The position numbers and the translations under genes were made by a program. Source: Actinoplanes missouriensis 431 (GTDB lineage Bacteria > Actinomycetota > Actinomycetes > Mycobacteriales > Micromonosporaceae). From it: a stretch of DNA of 64,000 nucleotides. Shown piece after piece: positions 33,988 to 42,816 of this stretch. Positions within the stretch are counted from its first letter, which is position 1. Every line of letters begins with the position of its first letter. The DNA is taken from positions 372,001 to 436,000 of the forward strand of contig NC_017093.1 in the NCBI RefSeq assembly GCF_000284295.1, in the 5' to 3' direction. The notes below the pieces were generated by a model. The model was not told where the DNA came from. It ran no database searches and saw nothing but the letters and a program-made list of their open reading frames with translations.

Positions 33988-34069
33988 CGTGGCGTTTTGT
34001 GGCTTTTGGGCCCTGACGTTGGCAGTCCGAGTCCACCAAACGGGTATACCGGCTCCGACCGTCAGGCTC

Positions 34070-34075
34070 TAGCGT
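34070..34075 (+). promoter_or_regulatory. -10 box (TAGCGT), leaderless type
   Basis: TAGCGT ends seven bases before the GTG at 34083. Confidence 0.45.
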
Positions 34076-34082
34076 CGAACTC

Positions 34083-34535
34083 GTGGCGATCGCGCACATT
34101 GCTGTGCTTTCAGCGGCGTTGTCAGCGCTGCTGATGCTGCCCTGCGCGGCGGTGGCCGTGCTCGACCCCCAGACGCGCGGCGTGCGCCGCCTGCTCACCC
34201 GCGACGGCCGCCGGGAGCTGCGCTCCCTGCGCCGCCTGGACCGGGCCCTCCAGGTCCGCGACCCGGTCACCCCCACCGGTTCACCATCCATCGAGCAGAT
34301 TGCGTACGACCTGCGCCGTCTCGACAAGCAGCGCCGCAGCGGCCCGACCCGCTACTCGGAGGTCTGGTCGGCGGCGGTGCTGAGCGCCTACGACGCCCGG
34401 CTGCAGCTCGCCTGCCGATGCCTGGGCCTGCCCGAACACCTGCAGCCGCTGACGGGCGTCGACCGTGAGATCGAGCGCCTGCGGGTGGAGGCGGAGCTGC
34501 AGGCGGCAGGCATGCTCCTGCGCACCCGCTCCTAG
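34083..34535 (+). CDS. Small membrane-anchored protein, unknown function
   Basis: The 150-residue protein has one N-terminal hydrophobic helix (IAVLSAALSALLMLPCAAVAVL) followed by a charged, helical cytoplasmic-type region rich in arginine and leucine (LLTRDGRRELRSLRRLDRALQVR). No family was recognised. The gene stands alone between an MFS gene and the convergent 2H phosphoesterase gene. The start fits a leaderless promoter. Confidence 0.7.
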   Translation: MAIAHIAVLSAALSALLMLPCAAVAVLDPQTRGVRRLLTRDGRRELRSLRRLDRALQVRDPVTPTGSPSIEQIAYDLRRLDKQRRSGPTRYSEVWSAAVLSAYDARLQLACRCLGLPEHLQPLTGVDREIERLRVEAELQAAGMLLRTRS

Positions 34536-34680
34536 CCGCCCAGGGTCGCCGCCCGCGTGTGGATGTCGGGCACGCTCCGCACCTCGACTCCCCACGCAGC
34601 GCCGGAGTTCGGGTCGGCGGGGGAGGCCGAGGGACCGTGCCCGCGCCAACGGGATCCGGGGCGGAGGCGACCGAAGTCGA

Positions 34681-35148
34681 TCAGGGCAGCGTCCACTCGC
34701 CGATCCGCGAATAGGTCCCCTCGGCGCTGCGGACCAGTGACACCCCGCGGACCCACCACTCCGGACCCGCGTAGTCCGCCAACCCGTTCAGGATCGACGC
34801 GGAGTACCGGTACGAGACCGTCAGGTGCGGCTGGAAGTCCCGGTCGTCGATCGGGAAGCCGGCCAGGCACCCGACCACTCGATCACGCAGCGCACCGAGC
34901 GAGGCCACGTCCCCGCCGAGGCCGGCCCAGACCACCGACCGGAACCGCCCGCCGCCGGTCAGCCGCAGCGTGAACGGGTCGCCGAGCGACGCCTGCCCCA
35001 GCGCCGGCGCGACCAGGGCCGGGTCGGCGTCGCCGAGGAATGCCAGCGTGACGTGCCACTTGTCGGCGCGGGACCGGATGCCGGGCACCGAGGACGCGAG
35101 ATCCCGCCGGACGTCCTCCGGCGGGAAGATCGCGACGAACAGGCTCAG
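34681..35148 (-). CDS. thpR: 2H phosphoesterase (2'-5' RNA ligase / ThpR-like), probable CTG start
   Basis: Two H-x-T/S-type motifs, HVTLAFLG and HLTVSY, define the 2H superfamily (RNA 2',3'-cyclic phosphodiesterase/ligase). The nearest conventional start (GTG at 35088) would delete the first beta strand. Upstream in frame, without a stop, lies LFVAIFPPEDVRRDL, the normal beginning of the family. The only candidate codons there are CTGs, and the one at 35148 overlaps the sepH stop (CTGA) with GGGAG six bases before it. A CTG start giving 155 residues and coupled to sepH is proposed. The enzyme assignment is firm; the start is inference. Confidence 0.85.
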   Translation of the reverse strand: MSLFVAIFPPEDVRRDLASSVPGIRSRADKWHVTLAFLGDADPALVAPALGQASLGDPFTLRLTGGGRFRSVVWAGLGGDVASLGALRDRVVGCLAGFPIDDRDFQPHLTVSYRYSASILNGLADYAGPEWWVRGVSLVRSAEGTYSRIGEWTLP

Positions 35149-36212
35149 GAGGACTCCCGGGCGGCCGGGCCGCCCCCGAACAGCACGTCGTCCCAGCTGG
35201 GCAGACGCTTGCGCGGTTTGTTCTCCTCGGTCTCCGTGCTGGCCGGCGCGTTGCCCTGACCGACGGTGCGGCGCGGGCGCAGCACGGCCAGCGACGGCAC
35301 CGCCGGAACCTCTTTCGGCAGATCGGCGTCGTCGTCGAACGCGGAACCGGCGCCACCGCCGAGCAGCGCCGCGGCGCCACCGGCGACCGGACGCCGGGCG
35401 GCCGGGGAGACCGGCTCAAGGCCGCGGCCGGAGCTGCCCTCGAGCGGCCGGTCGAGCGAGGCGAGCAGGGCGTCACGCCCGGCGCGGATCGGGTCGCGGT
35501 TGCGCGACGGCGAGGCGTCGGACGTGGTCGGCAGGCCGTGACCGCCGCGGGCCGGCTCGGAGCTGCGGGCCGGACCGGGCAGGCCGTGGCCGCCGCGCTC
35601 CGGGGCCGGCTCCTGGCCGAGGATCTGGGTGGGCCGCTCGGCGCACAGGTACTGCGCCATGTCGTCGTGCGGCGAGACCACCTGGCGGCCCTTGTCCAGG
35701 TCCCAGATGGCCTGGGCGGTGGCTTTGCCGGACGGCCAGGTCGCGACGATCCGCCAGGCGCCGTCGTCCTTGCGGAACGCGTCCCAGGAGATCTTCTCGG
35801 TGTCGATCCCGTGCTGCGCGAGCCGGCTGTCGACCACCTCGGCGAGCGGCTGGCCGGTGTCCGACGTCTTCAGCCGGGTGCGGCGGGCATGCTGCGCGAG
35901 CATGGCCCGCTCCTGCAGCACCGGACCGGCGTAGCGGAGCACGCGGTCGACCGGCACGCCGGCGATGCGGGCGACGTCCTCGGCGGACTCGCCGGAACGG
36001 ATGCGTGACTGGATGTCGCGGGGGGACAGTGAGGGTGTCATCTCCGGTGACAGGACCGCCACCGCCGTCCCGGTGCCGGAGCTCTGGCCGCCTTCGGTCA
36101 GCACCCCGCTCACCCGGTCGTCGATGGGAAGCGCCAGGAGCCGGCCGACCTCATCGGCGAGCACCAGGGCCTGACCGTCCTCGGAGAGGGCGACGAAGCG
36201 TACCGGCCGCAT
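35145..36212 (-). CDS. sepH: SepH, actinobacterial cell-division protein (DUF3071)
   Basis: The 355-residue protein begins MRPVRFVALSEDGQALVLADE and has the SepH helix-turn-helix (SPRDIQSRIRSGESAEDVARIAGVPVDRVLRYAGPV), then a DUF3071 core ending near residue 195 (MAQYLC). A long disordered linker with two GGHGLP repeats leads to the conserved C-terminal SWDDVLFGG. SepH binds FtsZ and helps assemble Z-rings in actinobacteria. GAGG precedes the ATG. Confidence 0.95.
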   Translation of the reverse strand: MRPVRFVALSEDGQALVLADEVGRLLALPIDDRVSGVLTEGGQSSGTGTAVAVLSPEMTPSLSPRDIQSRIRSGESAEDVARIAGVPVDRVLRYAGPVLQERAMLAQHARRTRLKTSDTGQPLAEVVDSRLAQHGIDTEKISWDAFRKDDGAWRIVATWPSGKATAQAIWDLDKGRQVVSPHDDMAQYLCAERPTQILGQEPAPERGGHGLPGPARSSEPARGGHGLPTTSDASPSRNRDPIRAGRDALLASLDRPLEGSSGRGLEPVSPAARRPVAGGAAALLGGGAGSAFDDDADLPKEVPAVPSLAVLRPRRTVGQGNAPASTETEENKPRKRLPSWDDVLFGGGPAARESS

Positions 36213-36387
36213 GCGTTGCCTCCGTCTCGTCGCGTTGGCCTGATGTCCCGAGAGTCAGCTACCCGGGCGCGTTTCGGAACACGGTACGCGCCTTGGTCAC
36301 CCTATGGGGGTAAGCCACGCCGTCGAACTCGCTGACCAGGGAAGATGATCTTCACTCTCTTCCATGACCAAACGCTATCTAAACCCA

Positions 36388-36443
36388 AAACCCATTTATT
36401 GGGTACGGGTGACGGGCCGTTCACCGCAATGAGGCCCGTCACC
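36388..36443 (-). terminator. Hairpins downstream of serC
   Basis: GGTGACGGGCC (36408-36418) and its exact complement (36433-36443) form an 11-bp stem, 12 bases beyond the serC stop. A second small hairpin, ACCCA and TGGGT around TTTAT, follows in the direction of transcription. Together they are a plausible serC terminator. The remaining sequence to sepH shows nothing else. Confidence 0.55.
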
Positions 36444-36454
36444 AGCAAGATTTC

Positions 36455-37579
36455 TTACAGTCGTTCCACCACGTGATCGATGCACGCGGTGAGAGCCGCC
36501 ACATCCGTGGGATCGACGGTCGGGTAGAGCGCGACCCGGAGCTGGTTGCGGCCGAGCTTGCGGTACGGCTCGGTGTCCACCACGCCGTTCGCCCGGAGAA
36601 CCTTCGCGATCGTCGCGGCGTCCACGCCCTCGGCGAAGTCGATCGTCGCGACCGCCGCGGAGCGCAGCGCCGGATCGGTCACGAACGGCTGGGCGAAATC
36701 GGACTTGTCGGCCCAGCCGTAGATCGCGGCGGCGCTCTCCGCGCTGCGCTTGACCGCCCAGGACAGGCCGCCCTGCGCGTTCATCCAGTCCACCTGTTCG
36801 GCGGCGAGGAAGACGGTGGCCAGCGCCGGCGTGTTGTACGTCTGCTCCAGACGGGACTGCTCGATCGCGGTCACCAGGTCGAGGAACTGCGGGATGTACC
36901 GCTTGCTCGCCTTGACCTCGTAGGCCCGCTCGATGGCGGCCGGCGACAGCAGGGCCAGCCAGATCCCGCCGTCCGAGCCGAGCGCCTTCTGCGGGGCCAG
37001 GTAGTAGACGTCGGTCTCGCGCACGTCGACGTCGAGGCTGCCGCCGCCGGACGTGGCGTCGGTGAGCAGCAGCGCGCCCGGGTCGGCGCCGGCCACCCTG
37101 CGGACCGGGACGGCCACGCCGGTGGAGGTCTCGTTCTGCACGGTGGCGTAGACGTCGACGCCGGCCTCGGCGGTCAGATAGGCGGCCTGCCCGGCGGGCG
37201 CCCGGTGCACGGTCGGCTCGGCCAGGAACGGCGCGTCGGTGACGGCCTGCACGAACTTGGCGCCGAACTCGCCGAACTCGGCGAACTGAGCCTTCTGGCG
37301 GACCAGCCCGAACGTGGCGACCTCCCAGAACGCGCTGGTGCCGCCGTTGGCGAGGATCACCTCGTACCCGTCGGGGATGGAGAAGAACTCGGCCAGGCCC
37401 CGGCGCAACCGGGCGACCTGGTCCTTCACCGTTTTCTGCCGGTGCGAGGTGCCCATGAAGGTGCGGGACACCGCGGAGAGCGCCTCGACGCCTTCCGGCC
37501 GGACCTTGCTCGGCCCGGAGCCGAACCGTCCGTCGACGGGTTTGATCGTGTCAGGAATCCGGATGTCAACCACGGTCAC
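36455..37579 (-). CDS. serC: Phosphoserine aminotransferase
   Basis: The 374-residue PLP enzyme matches the actinobacterial SerC type (FGSGPSKVRPEGVEAL, GTSHRQ, NGGTSAFWE, with the PLP lysine in APQKALGSDGG). It makes phosphoserine from 3-phosphohydroxypyruvate for serine and also serves the B6 pathway in some bacteria. The GTG start overlaps the citrate synthase stop (GTGA), so the two are one operon. The divergent pdxH is a PLP-forming enzyme. Confidence 0.96.
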   Translation of the reverse strand: MTVVDIRIPDTIKPVDGRFGSGPSKVRPEGVEALSAVSRTFMGTSHRQKTVKDQVARLRRGLAEFFSIPDGYEVILANGGTSAFWEVATFGLVRQKAQFAEFGEFGAKFVQAVTDAPFLAEPTVHRAPAGQAAYLTAEAGVDVYATVQNETSTGVAVPVRRVAGADPGALLLTDATSGGGSLDVDVRETDVYYLAPQKALGSDGGIWLALLSPAAIERAYEVKASKRYIPQFLDLVTAIEQSRLEQTYNTPALATVFLAAEQVDWMNAQGGLSWAVKRSAESAAAIYGWADKSDFAQPFVTDPALRSAAVATIDFAEGVDAATIAKVLRANGVVDTEPYRKLGRNQLRVALYPTVDPTDVAALTACIDHVVERL

Positions 37580-38682
37580 ACATTATGCGTGAGGTGGCTC
37601 CAGCCCTCGACCTCCTGCGGCTTGCGGGGCGCCGGTCCGACGTACGCGAGGCCGGGGCGCAGGATCCGGCCGAGCCGTTTCTGCTCCAGGATGTGCGCGC
37701 TCCACCCGGCCACCCGGGCGCAGGTGAACATCGAGGTGAACATGTGCGCCGGCACCTCGGCGAAGTCGAGGACCACGGCAGACCAGAACTCCACGTTGGT
37801 GAAGAGGTACTTCTCCGGCCGGCGTTCCTGCAGTTCGGCGAGGGCGGCCGCCTCCAGCGCCTCGGCCACCTCGAAGCGAGGGGCGCTCAGGTCCTTGGCG
37901 ATCCGGCGCAGCACCCGGGCACGCGGGTCCTCGGCCCGGTAGGCGCGGTGCCCGAAGCCCATCAGGCGTTCGCCGCGGTCGAGGACGTCCTTCACGTACG
38001 AGGTGGCGTCTCCGCTGCGTTCCACCCGTTCGAGCATCTGCAGCACCCGGGTGGGCGCGCCGCCGTGCAGCGGTCCGGAGAGCGCGCCGATCCCGGAGGA
38101 GATGCAGGCGGCCGCGTCCGCGCCGGTGGAGGCGACGATCCGGGCGGTGAACGTGGAGGCGTTCAGCCCGTGCTCGGCCGCCGCGATGAAGTACGCGTCG
38201 ACGGCCTTGATGTGCCGCGGGTCCGGCTCGCCACGCCAGCGGCGCATGAACCGCTCCACGATGGTCTCGGCCTTGTCGATGTCCTTCTGCGGGACGGCCG
38301 GCAGGCCCAGCCCGCGGGCCGCCTGCGCCACGAACGAGAGCGCCGTCACCGACACCCGGGCCAGGTCGGAGCGGGTCTGCTCGTCGGTGATGTCGAAGAG
38401 CTGGGACAGGCCCCAGTACGGCGCCAGCATCGCGACCGCCGACTGCACGTCGACCCGGATGTCGCCGGAGTGCACCGGCACCGGGAAGGGCTCGGCCGGC
38501 GGCAGGCCGGGACCGAACTTCCCGTCCACGAGCAGGCCCCAGACGTTGCCGAACGAGACCTGGCCGATCAGATCCTCGATGTCGACTCCGCGGTACCGCA
38601 GCGCGGCGCCGGTCGGATCTGGCTCGGCGATCTCGGTCTCGAACGCGATGACGCCCTCGAGTCCCGGCTTGAAGTCGGACAC
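37576..38682 (-). CDS. Citrate synthase (type II-like, short form)
   Basis: The 368-residue protein is a citrate synthase of the short actinobacterial kind. GLEGVIAFETEIAEPD and LRYRGVDIEDLI form the N-terminus, and the catalytic-region sequences SGPLHGGAPTRV and MGFGHRAYRAEDPRA are present. It condenses oxaloacetate with acetyl-CoA. It could also be a methylcitrate synthase, which sequence alone does not separate. It starts at a GTG behind GGGAG and is translationally coupled to serC. Confidence 0.93.
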   Translation of the reverse strand: MSDFKPGLEGVIAFETEIAEPDPTGAALRYRGVDIEDLIGQVSFGNVWGLLVDGKFGPGLPPAEPFPVPVHSGDIRVDVQSAVAMLAPYWGLSQLFDITDEQTRSDLARVSVTALSFVAQAARGLGLPAVPQKDIDKAETIVERFMRRWRGEPDPRHIKAVDAYFIAAAEHGLNASTFTARIVASTGADAAACISSGIGALSGPLHGGAPTRVLQMLERVERSGDATSYVKDVLDRGERLMGFGHRAYRAEDPRARVLRRIAKDLSAPRFEVAEALEAAALAELQERRPEKYLFTNVEFWSAVVLDFAEVPAHMFTSMFTCARVAGWSAHILEQKRLGRILRPGLAYVGPAPRKPQEVEGWSHLTHNV

Positions 38683-38886
38683 GGCACTCCCTGGGAAACA
38701 GGACGGTGGAGCGGGTTTGCGGTGGGTGATTCATCTTGCCCGCCGGGTAACCGCCGGTCGAGGCGTCGCGGTTGTGCTCTCGGTGACACCCATCCTGGTT
38801 CAACTGACGTTTCGCCACCGGCGACTTACCGTCGTTTGCGTCTTGGGGTTACCTCCGATTTCTATACAGCGGTGAACGGAGCGCAA

Positions 38887-39558
38887 GTGGCCGAGGAAGC
38901 GCCGTCGCCGGCCGGGATGCGCCGCGACTACACCGAGTGGCCGTTGCTGCTCGAAGACGGGCTGGCCGGGGACTGGACCAGCCAGTTCGCGGCGTGGTTC
39001 GCCGACGCGACCACGTTCGGGTTGCCCGAGCCGAACGCGATGGTGCTCGCCACGGCCGACGCGGCGGGACGTCCGTCGGCCCGGACCGTGCTGCTCAAGG
39101 GTTATGACGCGAGCGGTTTCGTCTTTTTCACGAATTACGAGTCCCGCAAGGGCACGGAGCTGTTCGTCAACCCGTACGCGAGCCTGGTGTTTCCGTGGTT
39201 CCCCATGCAGCGGCAGGTGACCGTGGCGGGGGTGGTGGAGCGGGTGTCGCGCGCGGAGACCGAGGAGTACTTCCAGGCCCGGCCGCGCGGCTCGCAGCTC
39301 GGTGCCTGGGCCAGTCCGCAGTCCCGGGTGCTGACCGCCCGCGCCGACGTGGACGCGGGGCTGGCGGCGGCGGTCGCGCGGTTCGGCGAGGGGCCGATTC
39401 CGGCGCCGCCGCACTGGGGCGGGTTCCGGGTGATTCCGGACAGCGTGGAGTTCTGGCAGGGGCGGAGCAGCCGGCTGCACGATCGGCTGCGGTTCCGGCG
39501 CGACACCGTGCCGGGCGACGCGGACGGCAAATGGGTGGTCGAGAGGCTCGCCCCGTGA
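38887..39558 (+). CDS. pdxH: Pyridoxamine/pyridoxine 5'-phosphate oxidase
   Basis: The protein (223 residues from the GTG at 38887) matches PdxH: RRDYTEWPLLLEDG, RTVLLKGYDASGFVFFTNYESRKG (FMN site), YFQARPRGSQLGAWASPQS, and a C-terminal RLHDRLRFRR. It oxidises PNP or PMP to PLP with FMN. The start is chosen because GGAG lies five bases before it; a GTG five codons upstream is possible. The gene is divergent from citrate synthase-serC and overlaps the next MFS gene by four bases. Confidence 0.96.
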   Translation: MAEEAPSPAGMRRDYTEWPLLLEDGLAGDWTSQFAAWFADATTFGLPEPNAMVLATADAAGRPSARTVLLKGYDASGFVFFTNYESRKGTELFVNPYASLVFPWFPMQRQVTVAGVVERVSRAETEEYFQARPRGSQLGAWASPQSRVLTARADVDAGLAAAVARFGEGPIPAPPHWGGFRVIPDSVEFWQGRSSRLHDRLRFRRDTVPGDADGKWVVERLAP

Positions 39559-40841
39559 GCCAGGTCGCCGAGAAGAAGCCGAAATCCTGGATGATCGACA
39601 CGCGGCCGCTGCGGGTGGTCGCGTACCGGCGGATGTGGATCGGCAACGGGGCCTCGTTCTTCGGGTTCCAGTTCACCGCCGTGGCCGTGCCGGTGGAGAT
39701 GTACGCCATCACGGACTCGACCACCTGGGTCGGTCTGATCGGGGTGGCTGCCCTCGTACCGTTGCTGATCTTCGGTCTGTGGGGTGGCGCGGTCGCCGAT
39801 GTGGTGGACCGGCGCCGGTTGCTGCTGGCCAGCTCCGTGATCACCTGGACGTCCACGCTCGGGCTGCTGGTGCAGGCGGTCGCCGGGTTGCACAGCCCGC
39901 ATCTGCTGCTGGCGCTGACCGCCGTGCAGTCGGCCGGTTTCGCGATCAGCTCGCCGGCCCGCAACGCGATCATTCCGCGGATCGTCCCCGGTGACCTGGT
40001 ACCGGCCGCCAACACGCTGAACTACACGACCACCACCGCCGGTGGCGTGCTCGGCCCGCTGGCCGCCGGCCTGATCATGGGGATCTGGTCGACGGAGGCG
40101 GGCGTCGAGGTGGCGTACGCGGTGGACGCCCTGCTCTTCACGATGACCTTCTGGGCCACCTGGCGCCTCCCGGCCATCCCGCCGATCGAGCGCGAGGAGG
40201 GCGACGAGAAGCCCTCGGCCGGACTGCGCGGCATCGCGGTCGGGCTTAAGTTCCTGGTCACCCAGCCAGTGCTGCTGCTCTCGTTCGCGATCGACCTGAT
40301 CGCGATGATCTTCGCGATGCCCCGGGCGCTCTTCCCGGCGGTGGCCGAGAACCAGTTCGGCGGCGGATCCGCGGTGGGCTGGCTCTACAGCGCGATCGCG
40401 ATCGGCTCGCTGCTCGGCGGTCTCACCTCCGGCTGGATCAGCCGGGTCCGGCGGCAGGGTCTGGCCCTGGTCGTCGCGGTGGTCGGCTGGGGTGTGGCGA
40501 TCGGCTTCTCCGGCCTCGCCACCCACCTGTGGCTGATGGTCCTGCTGCTCGCCGTGGCGGGCGCGGCCGACCTGGTCAGCGCGGTCTACCGGCAATCGAT
40601 CATGCAGACGTTCGCGCCGGACCGGCTGCGCGGGCGGCTGCAGGGCGTGTTCACCGTCGTGGTGGCCGGCGGTCCCCGGCTCGGTGACCTGCGCGCCGGT
40701 GCGACAGCCGACGTCACCGGCGTGACCGGCTCCTGGGCGGGCGGGGGATTCGTCGCGGCCGGCCTGGCCGTGGCACTGGCCGCCGTGTCTCCGGCACTGA
40801 TCCGATACCGGCCCGCCTCCGAGAGTTCCGAGGACCGATAG
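39555..40841 (+). CDS. MFS transporter (EntS/MFS_3 type)
   Basis: The 428-residue protein opens PLRVVAYRRMWIGNGASFFGFQF, the usual MFS_3 start, and has twelve predicted membrane helices with the loop GGAVADVVDRRRLL. The GTG start overlaps the pdxH stop, so it is co-translated with a PLP-making enzyme. Whether it moves a B6 vitamer is speculation. The proline/glutamate linker at residues 203-217 marks the two halves. Confidence 0.88.
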   Translation: MSQVAEKKPKSWMIDTRPLRVVAYRRMWIGNGASFFGFQFTAVAVPVEMYAITDSTTWVGLIGVAALVPLLIFGLWGGAVADVVDRRRLLLASSVITWTSTLGLLVQAVAGLHSPHLLLALTAVQSAGFAISSPARNAIIPRIVPGDLVPAANTLNYTTTTAGGVLGPLAAGLIMGIWSTEAGVEVAYAVDALLFTMTFWATWRLPAIPPIEREEGDEKPSAGLRGIAVGLKFLVTQPVLLLSFAIDLIAMIFAMPRALFPAVAENQFGGGSAVGWLYSAIAIGSLLGGLTSGWISRVRRQGLALVVAVVGWGVAIGFSGLATHLWLMVLLLAVAGAADLVSAVYRQSIMQTFAPDRLRGRLQGVFTVVVAGGPRLGDLRAGATADVTGVTGSWAGGGFVAAGLAVALAAVSPALIRYRPASESSEDR

Positions 40842-40844
40842 TGT
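40839..40844 (+). promoter_or_regulatory. -10 box (TAGTGT) for the aldose epimerase gene, leaderless type
   Basis: TAGTGT ends seven bases before the ATG at 40852 and overlaps the stop of the MFS gene. Confidence 0.45.
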
Positions 40845-40851
40845 CGCGGGT

Positions 40852-41772
40852 ATGAGCGCAGAGGCAGCCGCTAAATCCGGCATCCAGTGGTCGATCGAGG
40901 CAGACGGGCATCGTGCCGTCCTGACGGAGGTCGGCGGCACGCTGCGCGCCTATTCCGTCAACGGCGCCGAGCTGCTCGACGGCTTCGGCACCGACGAGAT
41001 CGCACCGGGTTCCGCGGGTCAGATCCTCGCGCCGTGGCCGAACCGCATCCGGGACGGGCACTACCAGTTCGAGGGCCAGACCTACCAGCTGGCGCTGACC
41101 GAGCCGGCCCGGCACAACGCCATCCACGGCCTGGTCAACTGGTCGCGCTGGCGGCTCGCCGAGCAGTCCGCCGGCGCGGTGACCCTGGAGTACGAGCTGC
41201 CCGCCCAGGTGGGGTACCCGTGGTCGCTGGTGCTGCGCAGTCACTGGTCGGTCTCCGCGGACGGCCTGCGCTGCGTGCAGGACGTGGTGAACACCTCCGG
41301 CTCGAACGCGCCGTGGGGTTACTCCGTGCACCCCTACCTGCGGCTTGCGGGCGTGAGCGTGGACGACACGGTGCTGCACGTGCCGGCCCGGTCCCGGCTG
41401 CTCGCCGACAACCGGCTGCTGCCGCTCGGCGCGAACAAGGTGGCCGGCACCGAGTTCGACTACAACGAGCCGCGCCGGATCGGCAGCGCGGTGCTGGACA
41501 CCACGTTCGGTGACATCGACTTCGACGCGGACGGGATCACCGCGGTGACCCTGTCCTCCGGGGATGCCGGCTCCAAGATCGTGGTCTGGGCGGACGACAA
41601 GTTCAAGTACTGGCAGGTCTTCACCGGTGACACGCTGCACGGCGAGCGGCACCGGCGCGCCGTCGCGGTGGAGCCGATGACGTGCCCGCCGGACGCGTTC
41701 CGCAGCGGGCGTGACCTGGTCGTGCTGGAGCCGGGTCAGACCTGGACGACGTCCTGGGGCATCCGGGCCTGA
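40852..41772 (+). CDS. Aldose 1-epimerase family protein
   Basis: The 306-residue beta-sandwich protein matches the aldose 1-epimerase (mutarotase) family: GQILAPWPNRIRDGHY, the catalytic histidine region HNAIHGLVNW, GYSVHPYLRL, and the catalytic-glutamate region VAVEPMTCPPDAF. It interconverts alpha and beta anomers of hexoses. The ATG fits a leaderless promoter and the stop overlaps the nitroreductase start (TGATG). Confidence 0.92.
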   Translation: MSAEAAAKSGIQWSIEADGHRAVLTEVGGTLRAYSVNGAELLDGFGTDEIAPGSAGQILAPWPNRIRDGHYQFEGQTYQLALTEPARHNAIHGLVNWSRWRLAEQSAGAVTLEYELPAQVGYPWSLVLRSHWSVSADGLRCVQDVVNTSGSNAPWGYSVHPYLRLAGVSVDDTVLHVPARSRLLADNRLLPLGANKVAGTEFDYNEPRRIGSAVLDTTFGDIDFDADGITAVTLSSGDAGSKIVVWADDKFKYWQVFTGDTLHGERHRRAVAVEPMTCPPDAFRSGRDLVVLEPGQTWTTSWGIRA

Positions 41773-42380
41773 TGGAGTTCGACGAGGTCGTCCGGCGGCG
41801 CCGGATGGTGCGGGGGTACGACCCTGACCGCCCGGTGCCGCCCGCGCTGGTGGACAAGATCATCAAGCATGGGCTGCGGGCGCCGTCGGCGGGTTTCTCG
41901 CAGGGCTGGAGCTTTCTGGTCCTGACGGCGGCAGCGGATCGTTCGCTGTTCTGGGGGACTCTGTCCTCGGGCTCGAACAGCTGGCTCGATCGGATGTCGA
42001 CCGCGCCGCTGGTCATCGTCGCGTTGTCCAACAAGTCCGTATATATCGATAGATATGCGGAGGCGGACAAGGGATGGACGGATCGGGACGAGTCGCGCTG
42101 GCCCGTGCCGTACTGGGACATCGACACCGGATTCGCCTCGCTGCTCATGCACCTGACCGCGGTCAACGAGGGCCTCGGCTCGTGCTTCATCGGGCTGCCG
42201 GCCGACCGTGTCGGCGCGTTCAAGCAGGCCTTCGGCGTGCCCGAGGCATTTACCCCGATTGGCGCGCTGACCGTGGGGTACCGAGGTGACGACAAGAGGT
42301 CTCCGTCACTGAGGCGCGGCCACCGTCCGGTGGACGATGTGGTGCATCATGGCCGGTGGGCTTCGACCGGCGAGGTCTGA
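41772..42380 (+). CDS. Nitroreductase-family flavoprotein
   Basis: The 202-residue protein has the nitroreductase fold: FDEVVRRRRMVRGYDPDRPV for FMN binding, LRAPSAGFSQGWSFLVL, and the C-terminal glycine-containing strand (GALTVGYRGDDKRSPSLRRG). It should reduce nitro or quinone compounds with NAD(P)H. It follows the epimerase with overlapping codons, so expression is coupled, although no shared pathway is evident. Confidence 0.92.
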   Translation: MEFDEVVRRRRMVRGYDPDRPVPPALVDKIIKHGLRAPSAGFSQGWSFLVLTAAADRSLFWGTLSSGSNSWLDRMSTAPLVIVALSNKSVYIDRYAEADKGWTDRDESRWPVPYWDIDTGFASLLMHLTAVNEGLGSCFIGLPADRVGAFKQAFGVPEAFTPIGALTVGYRGDDKRSPSLRRGHRPVDDVVHHGRWASTGEV

Positions 42381-42438
42381 CACTCGCGCGGTTACCCTGG
42401 CATGCGGTGGAACATTCTGACGGAAAGGGGCAGCCGCC

Positions 42439-42735
42439 GTGATCTTCAAAGCGGTCCGGGACGGAGCCCCGTACCCCGATCACCACACGACGCTGAAGGC
42501 GTGGGCGGAGATTCCGCCGCGACCGATCCGGCTCGCCGACCTGATCACCACGAAACGGGAGCTGGCGCTCGACAAGCTGCTCGCCGAGGACTCCACGTTC
42601 TACGGCGATCTCTTCCCGCACGTCGTGGAATATCACGGGGCGCTGTACCTGGAGGACGGGCTGCACCGGGCGCTGCGGGCGGCGCTGCAGCAGCGCAATC
42701 AGATCCACGCCCGTGTTCTCCTGGTGGAGGACTGA
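42439..42735 (+). CDS. Conserved actinobacterial protein, possible ParB/Srx-like fold
   Basis: The 98-residue protein starts at a GTG behind AAAGGGG. The conserved core is ALDKLLAEDSTFYGDLFPHVV followed by LYLEDGLHRALRAALQQRN. The E-D-G-x-H-R segment recalls the catalytic D-G-x-H-R of ParB/sulfiredoxin-fold proteins, but this is a visual resemblance only. Some annotations of homologues as VapB antitoxins look unreliable, because no toxin gene adjoins. Function unknown. Confidence 0.78.
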   Translation: MIFKAVRDGAPYPDHHTTLKAWAEIPPRPIRLADLITTKRELALDKLLAEDSTFYGDLFPHVVEYHGALYLEDGLHRALRAALQQRNQIHARVLLVED

Positions 42736-42804
42736 TCCGACCGCCCTTTGATGGGCTGAAGGCTGTTCCTGGCTCTCCGGATGCGGATTGTCGTACCCCC
42801 TCCG

Positions 42805-42810
42805 TACCGT
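42805..42810 (+). promoter_or_regulatory. -10 box (TACCGT) for the DUF4230 gene, leaderless type
   Basis: TACCGT ends six bases before the ATG at 42817 and supports that start over the upstream in-frame ATG at 42781. Confidence 0.45.
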
Positions 42811-42816
42811 GGGGTT

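Noticed and set aside
42439..42735. VapB-like antitoxin of a toxin-antitoxin pair
   Set aside because: No toxin-like gene adjoins, and the conserved core resembles neither an AbrB nor a ribbon-helix-helix DNA-binding domain.
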